The notes: a model not told the origin generated them from the sequence alone. Shown: positions 17,956 through 27,449, numbered from the stretch's first letter. The stretch: 64,000 nt of DNA from Oricola thermophila (GCF_013358405.1 NZ_CP054836.1:2914001-2978000); one strand, 5' to 3'. Translations and numbers: made by a program.

Positions 17956-19653
17956 ATGAACGCCACCGCCCTTTCCGTAGACCAGGCATTGCGCAAGGCC
18001 AAATCGCTTGCCCGAAAGGGTGCGATGGACGAGGCCGAGGCGCTGCTGCGCCAAATGCTCGCACGGTTTCCCGACAACAGGCGACTGCAGGAGAGCATGC
18101 GGACGCTGGCACTCCCGCCGGGCGCCAGAAGGAACGGCAGGCCGTTGCCGCCCGACAAGGCGAACGCGCTTCTGGCTCTTTTCCGGCAGCGCCGGATCCG
18201 CGAGGCACTTGCGCTGGCCCGGTCCCTGCTCGCCCGACATCCGCAGGTCGCACTCCTGCACAGTGTGGAAGCCGCGTGCCTCGCCGAATCCGGCCAGACC
18301 GATGCCGCGCTTGCGAGCTACCGGCGCGCCATTGCGCTCGCCCCGGAAGCCGTCGACATGCGCAACAACATGGCCCGCCTCCTGATGGCAATGAAACGCA
18401 ACAGGGAGGCGCTGGAGCAGCTGGACGCCGTGCTGGAACGACAGCCCGACAACCTGGAGGCGCTGAACAACATGGGGGCCGTCCTGACTGTGCTCGGACG
18501 ATCGCAGGAGGCCATCGCGCCGCTGGAGAGGGCGCTTGCGCTCAAGCCGGATTTCCCGGACGCCCTGGCCAATCGCGGCAACGCGCTGAACCATGTCGGC
18601 CGACGCGAGGAAGCGATTGCCGACCTCGAAAAGGTCGTGGCACTGCAACCCGGCAATGCCGCGGCACACCGCAGCCTGAGCGCCGTGAAAACCTACGAGT
18701 CCGGCGATCCGCAAATCGCGCAGATGGAGGCACTGCTGGCCGCCGCCGGCCCCGCCGAACGAAGGCACCTGCATCTCGCGCTCGCCAAGGCCCATGACGA
18801 CCTCAGGGACGTGGACAAGGCCTTCGGGCACCTGCAAGCCGGAAACGCGCTTTGGCGCCAGTCCCACGGCGATCCGATGGAACGGCACCGCAAGGTCTTC
18901 GCGCAAATCCGATCCATGTTCGAAGACGGCATACCCGAGCCGATCTCCCCGGCAACGACCGGGAAACGGCCGATCTTCGTGCTCGGCATGCCGCGATCGG
19001 GAACATCCCTGGTCGAGCAGATCCTGGCCAGCCATCCGGAAGTCCATGGCGGCGGCGAGCTTTCGGCGCTACGCCAGGCCGTGATGCCGGCGCTCGGTGA
19101 AGAAACGCCGACACCGGAGATGCTGCAGGACATACGCCGACGCTACCTCGGGGAAATCGAAACGCTGGGCACCGACCGACCGGTTGTGACAGACAAGATG
19201 CCGGCCAATTTCCGGTGGATCGGATTTATCGCGGCGGCGTTGCCGGAAGCGACAATCATCCACACGACCCGGGACCCGGTTGCCGTCGGTTGGTCCATTT
19301 TCAGAACCTTCTTCCCTGCGGGCGGCATGGAATACAGCTTCGACCTCGGCGACATAGCGGCCTATACCAGATTCCACGACGAGATGATGGCCTTCTGGGC
19401 CGACCGGTTGCCCGGGCGCATCCACGAGATCAACTACGAGCGACTGACCGAAGACCAGGAAGGCGAAACCCGCCGGCTGCTGGAACTGTGCGGGCTGGAA
19501 TGGAACCCGCGCTGCCTCGAGTTTCACCGGACGGAACGGGTCGTCACGACCGCCAGCGCGGGTCAGGTGCGCAGGAAGATGTATGGCGGCAGCTCGCAGG
19601 CCTGGCGGAAATACGAAAAGCATCTCCGGCCGCTGGTCGCCGCACTTCAATAG
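17956..19653 (+). CDS. TPR-sulfotransferase fusion protein
   Basis: A 565-residue protein: TPR repeats over about residues 60-230 (for example DNLEALNNMGAVLTVLGRSQ), then a sulfotransferase domain (Sulfotransfer_3 type). It keeps the 5'-phosphosulfate loop FVLGMPRSGTSLVEQILASH (about residue 340) and the 3'-phosphate motif HTTRDPVAVGWSIFRTFF. Such proteins transfer sulfate from PAPS to a carbohydrate, lipid or peptide; the acceptor cannot be read from sequence. The gene follows its degenerate paralogue by 142 bases on the same strand. It ends 3 bases from the convergent PBP1A gene. Confidence 0.87.
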   Translation: MNATALSVDQALRKAKSLARKGAMDEAEALLRQMLARFPDNRRLQESMRTLALPPGARRNGRPLPPDKANALLALFRQRRIREALALARSLLARHPQVALLHSVEAACLAESGQTDAALASYRRAIALAPEAVDMRNNMARLLMAMKRNREALEQLDAVLERQPDNLEALNNMGAVLTVLGRSQEAIAPLERALALKPDFPDALANRGNALNHVGRREEAIADLEKVVALQPGNAAAHRSLSAVKTYESGDPQIAQMEALLAAAGPAERRHLHLALAKAHDDLRDVDKAFGHLQAGNALWRQSHGDPMERHRKVFAQIRSMFEDGIPEPISPATTGKRPIFVLGMPRSGTSLVEQILASHPEVHGGGELSALRQAVMPALGEETPTPEMLQDIRRRYLGEIETLGTDRPVVTDKMPANFRWIGFIAAALPEATIIHTTRDPVAVGWSIFRTFFPAGGMEYSFDLGDIAAYTRFHDEMMAFWADRLPGRIHEINYERLTEDQEGETRRLLELCGLEWNPRCLEFHRTERVVTTASAGQVRRKMYGGSSQAWRKYEKHLRPLVAALQ

Positions 19654-19656
19654 GAC

Positions 19657-21906
19657 CTAGCGCCCCATCAGGATGTCCATCACCGTCTTGCCTCCTTCGC
19701 CGGATGCCTCGCCGACGCCAACCCTGGGACGCGGACCGGCCGTGGAAGAGGTAACGGTGCGGTCGCGTTTCGGCGGGGCAAAATCGCGCGCGACGGGAAC
19801 CGGCCGGCCGCCATCGCCGGCTCCGGCAGTCGAGAGGGCGGGCGCCGGACGGGGCGCCGGCACGTTCCGCGGGCGGGCGACAGGCGTGGCAATGCGGGGC
19901 ATGTGTCCAGGCAGTCTCGCAACGGGCACGCCCTGGTGCGCCCTGACCATGAAGGCGCGCCATGCCTTCGCGGGCAGGGAGCCGCCGGTGACCTTGTCGG
20001 TCGGCGAGCCGTCGTCATTGCCGAACCAGACACCGGTTGTCAGATTTGCAGTGTAGCCGATGAACCATGCATCCCGCGATCTCTGGCTCGTGCCGGTCTT
20101 GCCGGCGGCCGGATGATCAAACGCCGCCGCACGGGCCGTGCCCTCGGTCAGCGTCTTCGCCATCATGGAATTCATCATGCCGGCAACTTCGGGAGAAATT
20201 GCGCGGCTCATGTTGTCGGCGGTGTGCTCGTAGAGCACCTTCCCGTCCAGCGTCGTCACGCGCCTGATGATGTAGGGTTCCGCGCGGTAGCCGCCATTGG
20301 CAAACGGGACATAGGCCGAAGTCAGCTCCATCAGCGTAACCTCCGACGTGCCGAGAGCAAGGGAGGCATTCGGTTCAAGAGCGGACCTGATGCCCAGGCG
20401 ATGTGCGGTTTCTACAACCTTTTCCGCACCCGTTTCCATGATGAGCTGCGCCGCCACCGAATTGAGAGACTTTGCCAGCGCCGTCTCCAGCGTCACCCGA
20501 CCATAGTACTTTCCACCGTAGTTTTCCGGCGTCCACTTGCCGATCTTCACGGGCGCGTCGTTGCGCACGGACTGCGGCGTGCGCCCCTGTTCGAGCGCCG
20601 CGACATAGACGAAGGGCTTGAAGGCCGAGCCAGGCTGGCGCTTCGCCTCGGTGGAACGGTCGAACTGGGAATTGGCGTAGTCGTAGCCGCCCACCATGGC
20701 ACGCACCGCACCGGTGTTGTCGATGGAGACCAGCGCGCCCTGGCTGACATTCTTTTTCCTTCCCTCCTGCGCAATCAGGTCGCGAATGGCATTCTCTGCG
20801 AATTTTTGCAGCACGAGATCGACAGTGGTATCGACGATGACATCCTGGCGGACCTCGCCAATCAGCGAGGGCAACTCCTCCATCACGGCGTCAGCGACAT
20901 AGTTCTCCGATCCCGTCCAGTAGGCAGCGGCACGAGTGGTGGGGCGAGAGATCGCGGCCGTCATCTCGCGATCGGAGACGAGGCCCTGATCGCGCATGGC
21001 GGCAAGAACAACCTGGGCGCGTTCCTCGGCAAGGTGCGGGTTGCGTGCCGGAGACAGGCGCGAGGGCGCCTTGAGAAGACCGGCCAGAAGTGCCGCCTCG
21101 GATAGCGAGACATCGCGAGCACTCTTGTTGAAATAGCGCCGCGCGGCAGCCTCGACACCGTAGGAACCGGATCCGAAATAGACCCGGTTTAGGTACATCT
21201 CCAGGATCTGGTTCTTGGTGTACTTGTGCTCAAGCCATAGCGCGAGCAACACCTCCTGCACCTTGCGGCCGACCGTGCGGTCCGGTGAGAGGAACAGATT
21301 CTTCGCCAATTGCTGGGTAATCGTGGATCCGCCCTGCACCAGCCGGCCCGCCATGAGATTTGCAGCCATTGCGCGGGCGAGGCCGACGGGATCGAGGCCG
21401 AAATGGCCGTAAAAGCGGCGGTCCTCGATGGCGATCACGGCCTGCGGGATCCATGGCGACATCTCGTGGATGCCCAGCGCCTCGCCGCCGGTGGCGCCGC
21501 GATTGGCGATCAGCGAGCCGTCGACGGCGACGATCTTGACGTTGGGCGGCCGGTCGGGAACCGCCCAGGTGGTGGCCGACGGCAGCTGCGCGCCGTACCA
21601 GGCAATGACGCCGGCAACGGCAACACCGCCCCAGATGCCGAGAACGAAGCTCCAGTAGACGAGACCGCCGAGCAGCCCGACCCAGCGACGGCCGGAACGG
21701 CGGCCGCGGGCCGTCTTCCGCTTCGGCTTGCGGGCCGATGACGCCTTGCGTTTCGTGGCGGTCTGCTTCTTCGCCGCCGGCTTGCGGCGGCGCGGCGGCG
21801 CGGCACGGTCGTCGTCGCTGACGCGAAGATCCGATCCGCGGCGTGCACGCGGCGCGTCGTCCAGGCGCGGCTCGACGCGTTTTCTCGGTTTCTTTCGGCT
21901 GGCCAT
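19657..21906 (-). CDS. Class A penicillin-binding protein (PBP1A family)
   Basis: A 749-residue bifunctional peptidoglycan synthase. A very basic cytoplasmic tail (residues 1-74, many Lys/Arg) precedes one membrane helix (about 76-105). The glycosyltransferase domain has the catalytic Glu in AIEDRRFYGHFG (about 161) and QGGSTITQQLAKNLFL. The transpeptidase domain has SxxK in PGSAFKPF (about 427-430), SxN in KSLNS (about 480) and KTGTS (about 603). It polymerises and crosslinks glycan in the periplasm. A perfect CtrA site lies 60 bases upstream, suggesting cell-cycle control. Confidence 0.95.
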   Translation of the reverse strand: MASRKKPRKRVEPRLDDAPRARRGSDLRVSDDDRAAPPRRRKPAAKKQTATKRKASSARKPKRKTARGRRSGRRWVGLLGGLVYWSFVLGIWGGVAVAGVIAWYGAQLPSATTWAVPDRPPNVKIVAVDGSLIANRGATGGEALGIHEMSPWIPQAVIAIEDRRFYGHFGLDPVGLARAMAANLMAGRLVQGGSTITQQLAKNLFLSPDRTVGRKVQEVLLALWLEHKYTKNQILEMYLNRVYFGSGSYGVEAAARRYFNKSARDVSLSEAALLAGLLKAPSRLSPARNPHLAEERAQVVLAAMRDQGLVSDREMTAAISRPTTRAAAYWTGSENYVADAVMEELPSLIGEVRQDVIVDTTVDLVLQKFAENAIRDLIAQEGRKKNVSQGALVSIDNTGAVRAMVGGYDYANSQFDRSTEAKRQPGSAFKPFVYVAALEQGRTPQSVRNDAPVKIGKWTPENYGGKYYGRVTLETALAKSLNSVAAQLIMETGAEKVVETAHRLGIRSALEPNASLALGTSEVTLMELTSAYVPFANGGYRAEPYIIRRVTTLDGKVLYEHTADNMSRAISPEVAGMMNSMMAKTLTEGTARAAAFDHPAAGKTGTSQRSRDAWFIGYTANLTTGVWFGNDDGSPTDKVTGGSLPAKAWRAFMVRAHQGVPVARLPGHMPRIATPVARPRNVPAPRPAPALSTAGAGDGGRPVPVARDFAPPKRDRTVTSSTAGPRPRVGVGEASGEGGKTVMDILMGR

Positions 21907-21965
21907 GTGCGGGTCCGGTCCGTTACGCGATACTTCGGCGGCTCATGCACAGTAATTGCGGCAAT

Positions 21966-21981
21966 TTAAGGCGCCGTTAAC
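21966..21981. promoter_or_regulatory. Perfect CtrA-binding site upstream of PBP1A
   Basis: TTAA-GGCGCCG-TTAAC matches the full CtrA consensus exactly and has an inverted GGCGCC centre. It lies 60-75 bases upstream of the PBP1A start. No plus-strand gene begins nearby, so PBP1A is the only plausible target. Confidence 0.65.
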
Positions 21982-22098
21982 AGGCGGTGAACGCGGAAGG
22001 GCAACTTGTAAAGAACCGGCCCGCACACGCGGACGCCGCCCCCCGGGAACACCGGGAGCGCGGTCACCGCCGAGAACGGCCGGACCCGGCCGGCCAGA

Positions 22099-23502
22099 CT
22101 ATCGTGCGGCCAGTGCCGCCATGATGCGCGCCCAGGAACGCTGGCCCTTGTGGTAGGATTTCAGCGCATATTTCTCGTTCGGCGAGTGGATGCGGTCATC
22201 GGCAAGACCGAAGCCGACAAGGACCGAATCCATGCCGAGCAGGTCCTGGAAATCGCCGACGACGGGGATCGAGCCGCCCATGCCGATCATGACGGCCGGA
22301 TTCGGCCACTCGTCGGACAGCGCCTGTTTCGCCTTCTGCAGGACCGGCGAATCGTAGGGCAGCTGTATGCCCGGGGAACCGCCGTGCTCCTCGAAGGAAA
22401 CCTTGCAGTCGGCAGGGATGCGCGCCCTGACGAAATCGCGGAAATTCCTGCGGATCGCCTCGGGATCCTGCTTGCCGACCAGGCGGAAGGAGACCTTCGC
22501 CGAGGCCTTCGCCGGGATGACCGTCTTGAAGCCTTCGCCGGTGTAGCCGCCGACAACGCCGTTGACCTCCGCCGTCGGGCGGGCCCAGGTCAGTTCCAGG
22601 ACGGATCGGCCCTTCTCTCCGGACGGGATGGACAGGCCGACCTCGCCGAGGAACTTCTCCGCCGTCAGGCCGAGGCTCTCCCACTGTTTCAGCACGTCGG
22701 CCGGCGTCTCCTCGACGCCATCGTAGAAATGCGGAATCGTGACCGCGCCGTTCTCGTCATGGAGATCGGCCAGAGCCCTGGCGAGGATGTGAATCGGGTT
22801 GGCCGCCGCACCGCCGAAATAGCCGGAATGCAGGTCGCGGTCCGCCGCCTCGACGGTAACCTCCTCGCCTACAAGGCCGCGCAGGCCGGTCGAGATGGCC
22901 GGCGTGTCGGCGTCCCACATGCCGGTATCGCAGACAAGGGCGAAATCGGCCTTGAGCTCCTCGGCATTGGCCCGGAGGAACGGCTTGAGCGACGGCGAAC
23001 CGGATTCCTCCTCGCCCTCGAACAGGATGGTGACGCGGCAGGGCAGTTCGCCGTAAACCTCCTTCCAGGCGCGGCAGGCCTCGACGAAGGTCATGAGCTG
23101 GCCCTTGTCGTCGGCAGTGCCCCGGCCGGTGATGATCTTGGAACCGTCCGGCCCGTCCTTGACCTTCGGATCGAAGGGATCGCTCTCCCACTCATCAAGG
23201 GGATCGACCGGCTGGACGTCATAGTGGCCGTAGAACAGCACATGCGGCGCGTCGGGCGAAGGCCCGTCGTGATGCGCGACTACCATCGGATGACCCGGAG
23301 TATCGCGCAGGGAGGCGTCGAAGCCGAGCAGGTCAAGCTGCGCGACCAGCCACTCCGCCGCCTTGCGGCAGTCGCCGGCATAGGCCGGGTCGGTCGAGAT
23401 GGAGGGAATGCGCACCAGTTCGAAGACGCGCACCAGGCTGTCGGCCAGATTTTCGTCGATCCGCTCGAGGACCGGCGCGAGGCCGCCATTGACGTTCTGC
23501 AT
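22099..23502 (-). CDS. M20-family metallo-dipeptidase
   Basis: A 467-residue di-zinc peptidase of the M20 family (DapE/ArgE/carnosinase-like). The metal-binding motif is FYGHYDVQP (His, Asp), followed by GRGTADDKGQLM, the catalytic Glu pair in ILFEGEEESGSPSL, and the dimerisation-domain motif DLHSGYFGGAAANP; a late HSPNEKY supplies a metal ligand. Members remove N-terminal residues from dipeptides; the precise substrate is unknown. It stands alone between the PBP1A gene and the glmS-like gene. Confidence 0.92.
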   Translation of the reverse strand: MQNVNGGLAPVLERIDENLADSLVRVFELVRIPSISTDPAYAGDCRKAAEWLVAQLDLLGFDASLRDTPGHPMVVAHHDGPSPDAPHVLFYGHYDVQPVDPLDEWESDPFDPKVKDGPDGSKIITGRGTADDKGQLMTFVEACRAWKEVYGELPCRVTILFEGEEESGSPSLKPFLRANAEELKADFALVCDTGMWDADTPAISTGLRGLVGEEVTVEAADRDLHSGYFGGAAANPIHILARALADLHDENGAVTIPHFYDGVEETPADVLKQWESLGLTAEKFLGEVGLSIPSGEKGRSVLELTWARPTAEVNGVVGGYTGEGFKTVIPAKASAKVSFRLVGKQDPEAIRRNFRDFVRARIPADCKVSFEEHGGSPGIQLPYDSPVLQKAKQALSDEWPNPAVMIGMGGSIPVVGDFQDLLGMDSVLVGFGLADDRIHSPNEKYALKSYHKGQRSWARIMAALAAR

Positions 23503-23573
23503 GAGTAGACTCCGTTCGAAACCGGAATCGATATCTGCGCGCGAAACGCAACGATGTCAAAGGGATGCGCGGC

Positions 23574-23610
23574 AGAAAACAAAACCGCCGCATGGCGGAC
23601 CATGCGGCGG
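23574..23610 (-). terminator. Strong intrinsic terminator, minus strand
   Basis: ccgccgcatgg (23585-23595) and ccatgcggcgg (23600-23610) form a perfect 11-bp stem with a cgga loop. On the minus strand it is followed by TTTTGTTTT. No annotated minus-strand gene ends upstream of it, so it may end a small RNA or a transcript starting in the 23.6-23.8 kb gap. It sits about 75 bases before the dipeptidase start. Confidence 0.7.
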
Positions 23611-23626
23611 AAACTCGAAAAGGTTC

Positions 23627-23664
23627 AAAAAGTGGCAGCCCGGAGAGGGGGATTAGGCTGCCAC
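23627..23664 (-). terminator. Second terminator-like hairpin, minus strand
   Basis: gtggcagcc (23632-23640) and ggctgccac (23656-23664) form a 9-bp stem with a 15-base loop. On the minus strand it is followed by TTTTTGAACC. It lies 17 bases upstream of the stronger terminator, so the pair could be the structured body and terminator of a small RNA. Confidence 0.55.
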
Positions 23665-24030
23665 CTGTCCGGATCGGCGGGGGACGGGCCTTAGCCGGAC
23701 ATCGGCGCAATATGCCGATTAACGATTTGTCCCACATGAGTGTGGCATAAAAGGGGCAATTTGCACGTTGTGCGGCACCTGTTAACTTTACGTCATGCAG
23801 GACCGGGCAAGGCTGGCGTAAAAGGCAAGGCCGGGCATCTCCATGTTCCGTCCGCCGGGCACCGTTTCCACCCTGGCCGAGTCGTTACAGCGTGCAAGAC
23901 AATGTGAGCGCGTGTATCAGTCATCGCACTTGTAGAAATCAATCGTCGGCGCTTCAAGAACGAGAAGCGTACAACCGGGCCAATTCAACCGGCGGCACGA
24001 GCCGCCGAAGCGAGATTTCGAGGGAATTAC

Positions 24031-27000
24031 ATGTGTGGCATTGCGGGATTCGTAACCGGCGCATTCGACGCCCGGCAGGCCGACACCGGCTGGCTCGCCG
24101 CGCTGTCCGCCGAAATCTCGGCGGCACCGCCCGGCCTTGCTGCCGTTGAGACCCTGCAAGCGGCGGTCGGCACGCTGGAAGAGCGATTCGCCGACCTCAT
24201 GAGCTTCGACACCGGGCTTGCCGTCGCCTTCGACGGCGAGTTCCGCCGGAAGGCCGTCGCGCTCGCCGACGCGTTCAAGGCCCAGGTCGAGGCGCTCACC
24301 GAACTTTCGAGAAGCGGCCGGACGGACCTCGATCCGCTGATCGAGAGCCTGCGCGACTACGAATGGCAGATCCGCGAGGAACTGGTGGCGCAGACGGGAG
24401 AGGCCGTCGCGCTGATGCCCGCCGACATGAAGTCGCTCGACGGCAACGCCGCGAAGGTGGCGCTGGCGACCGAACATGTCCTGCGGGCGAATGACCGCCT
24501 CGAGGTGCGCGGTCGCGACTCCGCCGGCATCGCGATCCAGATCCAGGTGCCGCAAACGGCCATTGCGGCTCTCTCAGCCGAACTGAAGGCCGAATACGAG
24601 AAGCGGAGCGCCGCTCTGCACGCGGACCACCTGGCCGTCTATTTCCACGAAAACGGCGGCGCCACGGCCACGCTGACATTCGTCTTCAAGACCGCGAACC
24701 TGGTCGGACGCCTCGGCGACAACGGCGCCGCGCTGCGCGAAACGATCAGGAACGACCACCTGCTTTGGACGCTGGCGGGCGAGGCGCGGCGGGCGGGCGT
24801 GCTGTCGCACACGCGATGGGCGTCGCACGGCATCATCTCGGTGGCCAACTGCCACCCGCACAACCCGTCCGTGAAACAGGACGAGACCGGCAGCAGCGGC
24901 ATCCCGCTCGGCGCGATGTACGCGCTCAACGGCGACGTCGACAATCACATGGAACTGCTCGCCGAACTGGTGACGAACCGGCAGATGGCCATCGATCCGG
25001 CCATAACCACCGACGCGAAGATCATCCCGATCGCGCATCGCAGCGCGGGCGCCGAGGGCGGCGACCTGCTGGACCGGTTCCGCACCGCGATCCGCCGCCT
25101 CGACGGCTCGATCGCCGTCGGCTGCATCGATCCCGGCCGGCCCGGCGAGGCGTTCCTGGCGCAGAAGGGATCGGGCCAGGGGCTCCACGCGGCGCGGCTG
25201 GCCGACGGCTGGATGTTCGCATCCGAGGTCTACGGCCTGTGCAACGTGGCGCGCGCATCCTACAACCTCGCCCGCTCGGTCGCCGGCGGCTCGGTCATCC
25301 AGCTCGACGGCGACAGCGACACGCCGGTCATGCGCGGCGTTTCCGACGGCACTCCGGCAACGGTGAACGCCGAGCCGATCCAGATATTCGCACGCGACAT
25401 CTATCGCGGCCATTTCGACTTCTATCTCGAGAAGGAAATCCACGACGGGCCGGAAAGCGTCGCCAAGACGCTGCGCGGGCGCTACCGCCGCGACGGCGGG
25501 CTGGTCGCCTTCGACAACCTGCCGACGGACATCTGGGCGCAGATGCGCAAGGCCGTCGCCAAGGGCATCGCCCGCGTCTACGTGATCGGCCAGGGAACGG
25601 CCGGCGTCGCTGCCGTCGGCATCGCCCACCTGATCGAGCGCGCACTCGGCCAGGACACGCGGCTGGACATCGCCGTGACCGCAAGGCGTTCCTCGGAGAT
25701 GTCGGCGGAGATCGACGCCTACGACTTCCGCAACGCGCTGGTGATCGCGGTGTCGCAGTCCGGCACGACGACGGACACCAACCGCGCGGTCGATCTCGCG
25801 CGCGAACGCGGGGCAACCATCCATGCCATCGTCAACCGGCGCAATTCCGACCTGGTGCGCAAGGCCGATTCCGTGCTGTTCACCTCCGACGGGCGAGACG
25901 TGGAAATGTCCGTCGCCTCGACCAAGGCATTCTACTCCCAGCTGACCGCCGGCAAGCTGACCGCGCTTTTCCTGGCCGACGCGCTCAACACGATGACCGA
26001 TGTCGAGATCGCCTACGAGATGGGCGAACTGGAGCGGCTGCCCAGCCTGATCGCGCAGGTGCTGGAAAATGAAGACCACATCGCCGAATGCGCGCGCTCC
26101 TTCGCGCCGCAGGCGCGCTACTGGGCGGTCACCGGCTCCGGCGTCAACCATGTCGCCGCGCTGGAAATCCGCATCAAGCTCTCCGAGCTCTGCTACAAGT
26201 CCATTCCCGTCGACTACACGGAAGACAAGAAGCACATCGACCTCTCGACCGAACCGCTGACGCTGGTCATCGCCAACGACCTGCCGGGCGATCTCGTCGG
26301 CGACGTGGTCAAGGAAGTGGCGATCTTCAAGGCGCATAACGGCCGCCCGATCGTGTTCGCGACCGAGGGCGACGACGCCGCGGCGTTCGCCGAATACGCG
26401 GAACGGGTGATCGCGCTGCCAAAGATCGGCGGCGACCTCGCCTTCGTGCTGGCCACGGTCGCGGGGCACATGTTCGGTTTCCATGCCGCGCGCGCCATCG
26501 ACCGCGCGGCGCAACTGCTCAAGCCGATCCTCACGGATCTGGGCCATGTCGCCATGGGCGACCGGGCCGCCGACCGGACCGCCGTGCTCGAAAGGCTCGA
26601 CGCCTTCATCGACGAGGGTGCCGCGGGCGCCTTCAACTCCGGCCTCGGCGCCAACGACCTGGCCATGCTCGCCAAGCTCGGCCGCGAACTCGGCCGGGCC
26701 GCCGATGCCGACGCGGCACGCGCCGTGGCGGAAGCCGCGATCGGGCGGGTGCGCCACACATTCGAGGAAACATCGCGCCCGATCGACACGATCCGGCACC
26801 AGGCCAAGACGGTCACCGTCGGCACCAGCCGGCCGGAGGACGCGCTTTCGCCGGCAATCCGCGACGCGCTGGCCGAACTCGGCGTCGCCGACTCGCGCCT
26901 TTCCTTCGACAATCGCAAGGTGCTCGCCGCCGTTTCGCGGCTCATCGACACCATCGAGTGGACCGCGCAGATGTCGGTGGAACAGGCCAAGGACGGGCCA

Positions 27001-27414
27001 CAGGTGCGGCTCGAAGGCAGCGCGCCCTCGCCCGCGATGGAACCCTATTCGGAACCGGCGAAACCGCTCGGCGTGCTGGGTTCCGCGCTCGACGACAACA
27101 CCGTGCATGCCGGCTACCTGGGCGATGCGGCAGTCATCGCCGTGCCGGTCAACAATGCCGCCTACTCGGAAGTGGATTCGCTGATCTGCTTCGCGGTCAG
27201 GCTGCAGGCCCACGCCTCGCGCGAGCAGAAGGCGGCCGCCATGACGGCGCTTGGCACCTACAAGCCGGCACTGCGCGAATGGGAACAGGTGTTCGGCGAG
27301 GATGCCGCGTCGGCGCTGGCGCGCCAGATCGCGCGCGAAACGCCCGAGAACATCGTGTTCCGGCCCAAGGTCCTCGACCCGGCACTAAGCCGGGACGAAC
27401 GGCAGAGCGCGTAG
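24031..27414 (+). CDS. Giant GlmS-like glutamine amidotransferase/SIS protein
   Basis: 1127 residues against about 610 for ordinary GlmS (glutamine:fructose-6-P aminotransferase). The N-terminal MCGIAGFV supplies the Ntn nucleophile Cys2. A ~150-residue insert separates it from RGRDSAGIAI (160-169), then HTRWASHG (260-267) and LNGDVDNH (299-306). Two SIS domains follow (about 505-650, with AVSQSGTTTDTNRAV, and about 695-815, with LEIRIKLSELCYKSIPVDYT). A stretch RHQAKTVTV near 922-930 resembles the GlmS C-terminal tail carrying the Schiff-base Lys, but ~200 further residues follow. The usual E-L-K-H-G-P segment reads EDKKHIDLS, so substrate may differ. GAGGG precedes the ATG. It converges with the ManC-AGE gene, 35 bases away. 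Confidence 0.85.
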   Translation: MCGIAGFVTGAFDARQADTGWLAALSAEISAAPPGLAAVETLQAAVGTLEERFADLMSFDTGLAVAFDGEFRRKAVALADAFKAQVEALTELSRSGRTDLDPLIESLRDYEWQIREELVAQTGEAVALMPADMKSLDGNAAKVALATEHVLRANDRLEVRGRDSAGIAIQIQVPQTAIAALSAELKAEYEKRSAALHADHLAVYFHENGGATATLTFVFKTANLVGRLGDNGAALRETIRNDHLLWTLAGEARRAGVLSHTRWASHGIISVANCHPHNPSVKQDETGSSGIPLGAMYALNGDVDNHMELLAELVTNRQMAIDPAITTDAKIIPIAHRSAGAEGGDLLDRFRTAIRRLDGSIAVGCIDPGRPGEAFLAQKGSGQGLHAARLADGWMFASEVYGLCNVARASYNLARSVAGGSVIQLDGDSDTPVMRGVSDGTPATVNAEPIQIFARDIYRGHFDFYLEKEIHDGPESVAKTLRGRYRRDGGLVAFDNLPTDIWAQMRKAVAKGIARVYVIGQGTAGVAAVGIAHLIERALGQDTRLDIAVTARRSSEMSAEIDAYDFRNALVIAVSQSGTTTDTNRAVDLARERGATIHAIVNRRNSDLVRKADSVLFTSDGRDVEMSVASTKAFYSQLTAGKLTALFLADALNTMTDVEIAYEMGELERLPSLIAQVLENEDHIAECARSFAPQARYWAVTGSGVNHVAALEIRIKLSELCYKSIPVDYTEDKKHIDLSTEPLTLVIANDLPGDLVGDVVKEVAIFKAHNGRPIVFATEGDDAAAFAEYAERVIALPKIGGDLAFVLATVAGHMFGFHAARAIDRAAQLLKPILTDLGHVAMGDRAADRTAVLERLDAFIDEGAAGAFNSGLGANDLAMLAKLGRELGRAADADAARAVAEAAIGRVRHTFEETSRPIDTIRHQAKTVTVGTSRPEDALSPAIRDALAELGVADSRLSFDNRKVLAAVSRLIDTIEWTAQMSVEQAKDGPQVRLEGSAPSPAMEPYSEPAKPLGVLGSALDDNTVHAGYLGDAAVIAVPVNNAAYSEVDSLICFAVRLQAHASREQKAAAMTALGTYKPALREWEQVFGEDAASALARQIARETPENIVFRPKVLDPALSRDERQSA

Positions 27415-27449
27415 CCGGACCCGGCCGGACCGCGCGGAAAGGCGCCCGG

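Larger units (their letters stand above)
23503..24030. other. 528-base intergenic region with two strong hairpins
   Basis: No convincing protein gene. It holds two strong inverted repeats at 23585-23610 and 23632-23664, each followed by a T-run on the minus strand (listed separately), a short hairpin CCACA-TGAG-TGTGG near 23733-23746, and the leader of the giant glmS-like gene. Several short frames exist, but none has a good start, Shine-Dalgarno or recognisable sequence. Confidence 0.6.

Noticed and set aside
23333..23737. Minus-strand frame starting MWDKSLIGILRR across the dipeptidase 5' region
   Set aside because: It runs through both terminator hairpins and out of frame into the dipeptidase gene, with no recognisable sequence; the hairpins fit an RNA better.
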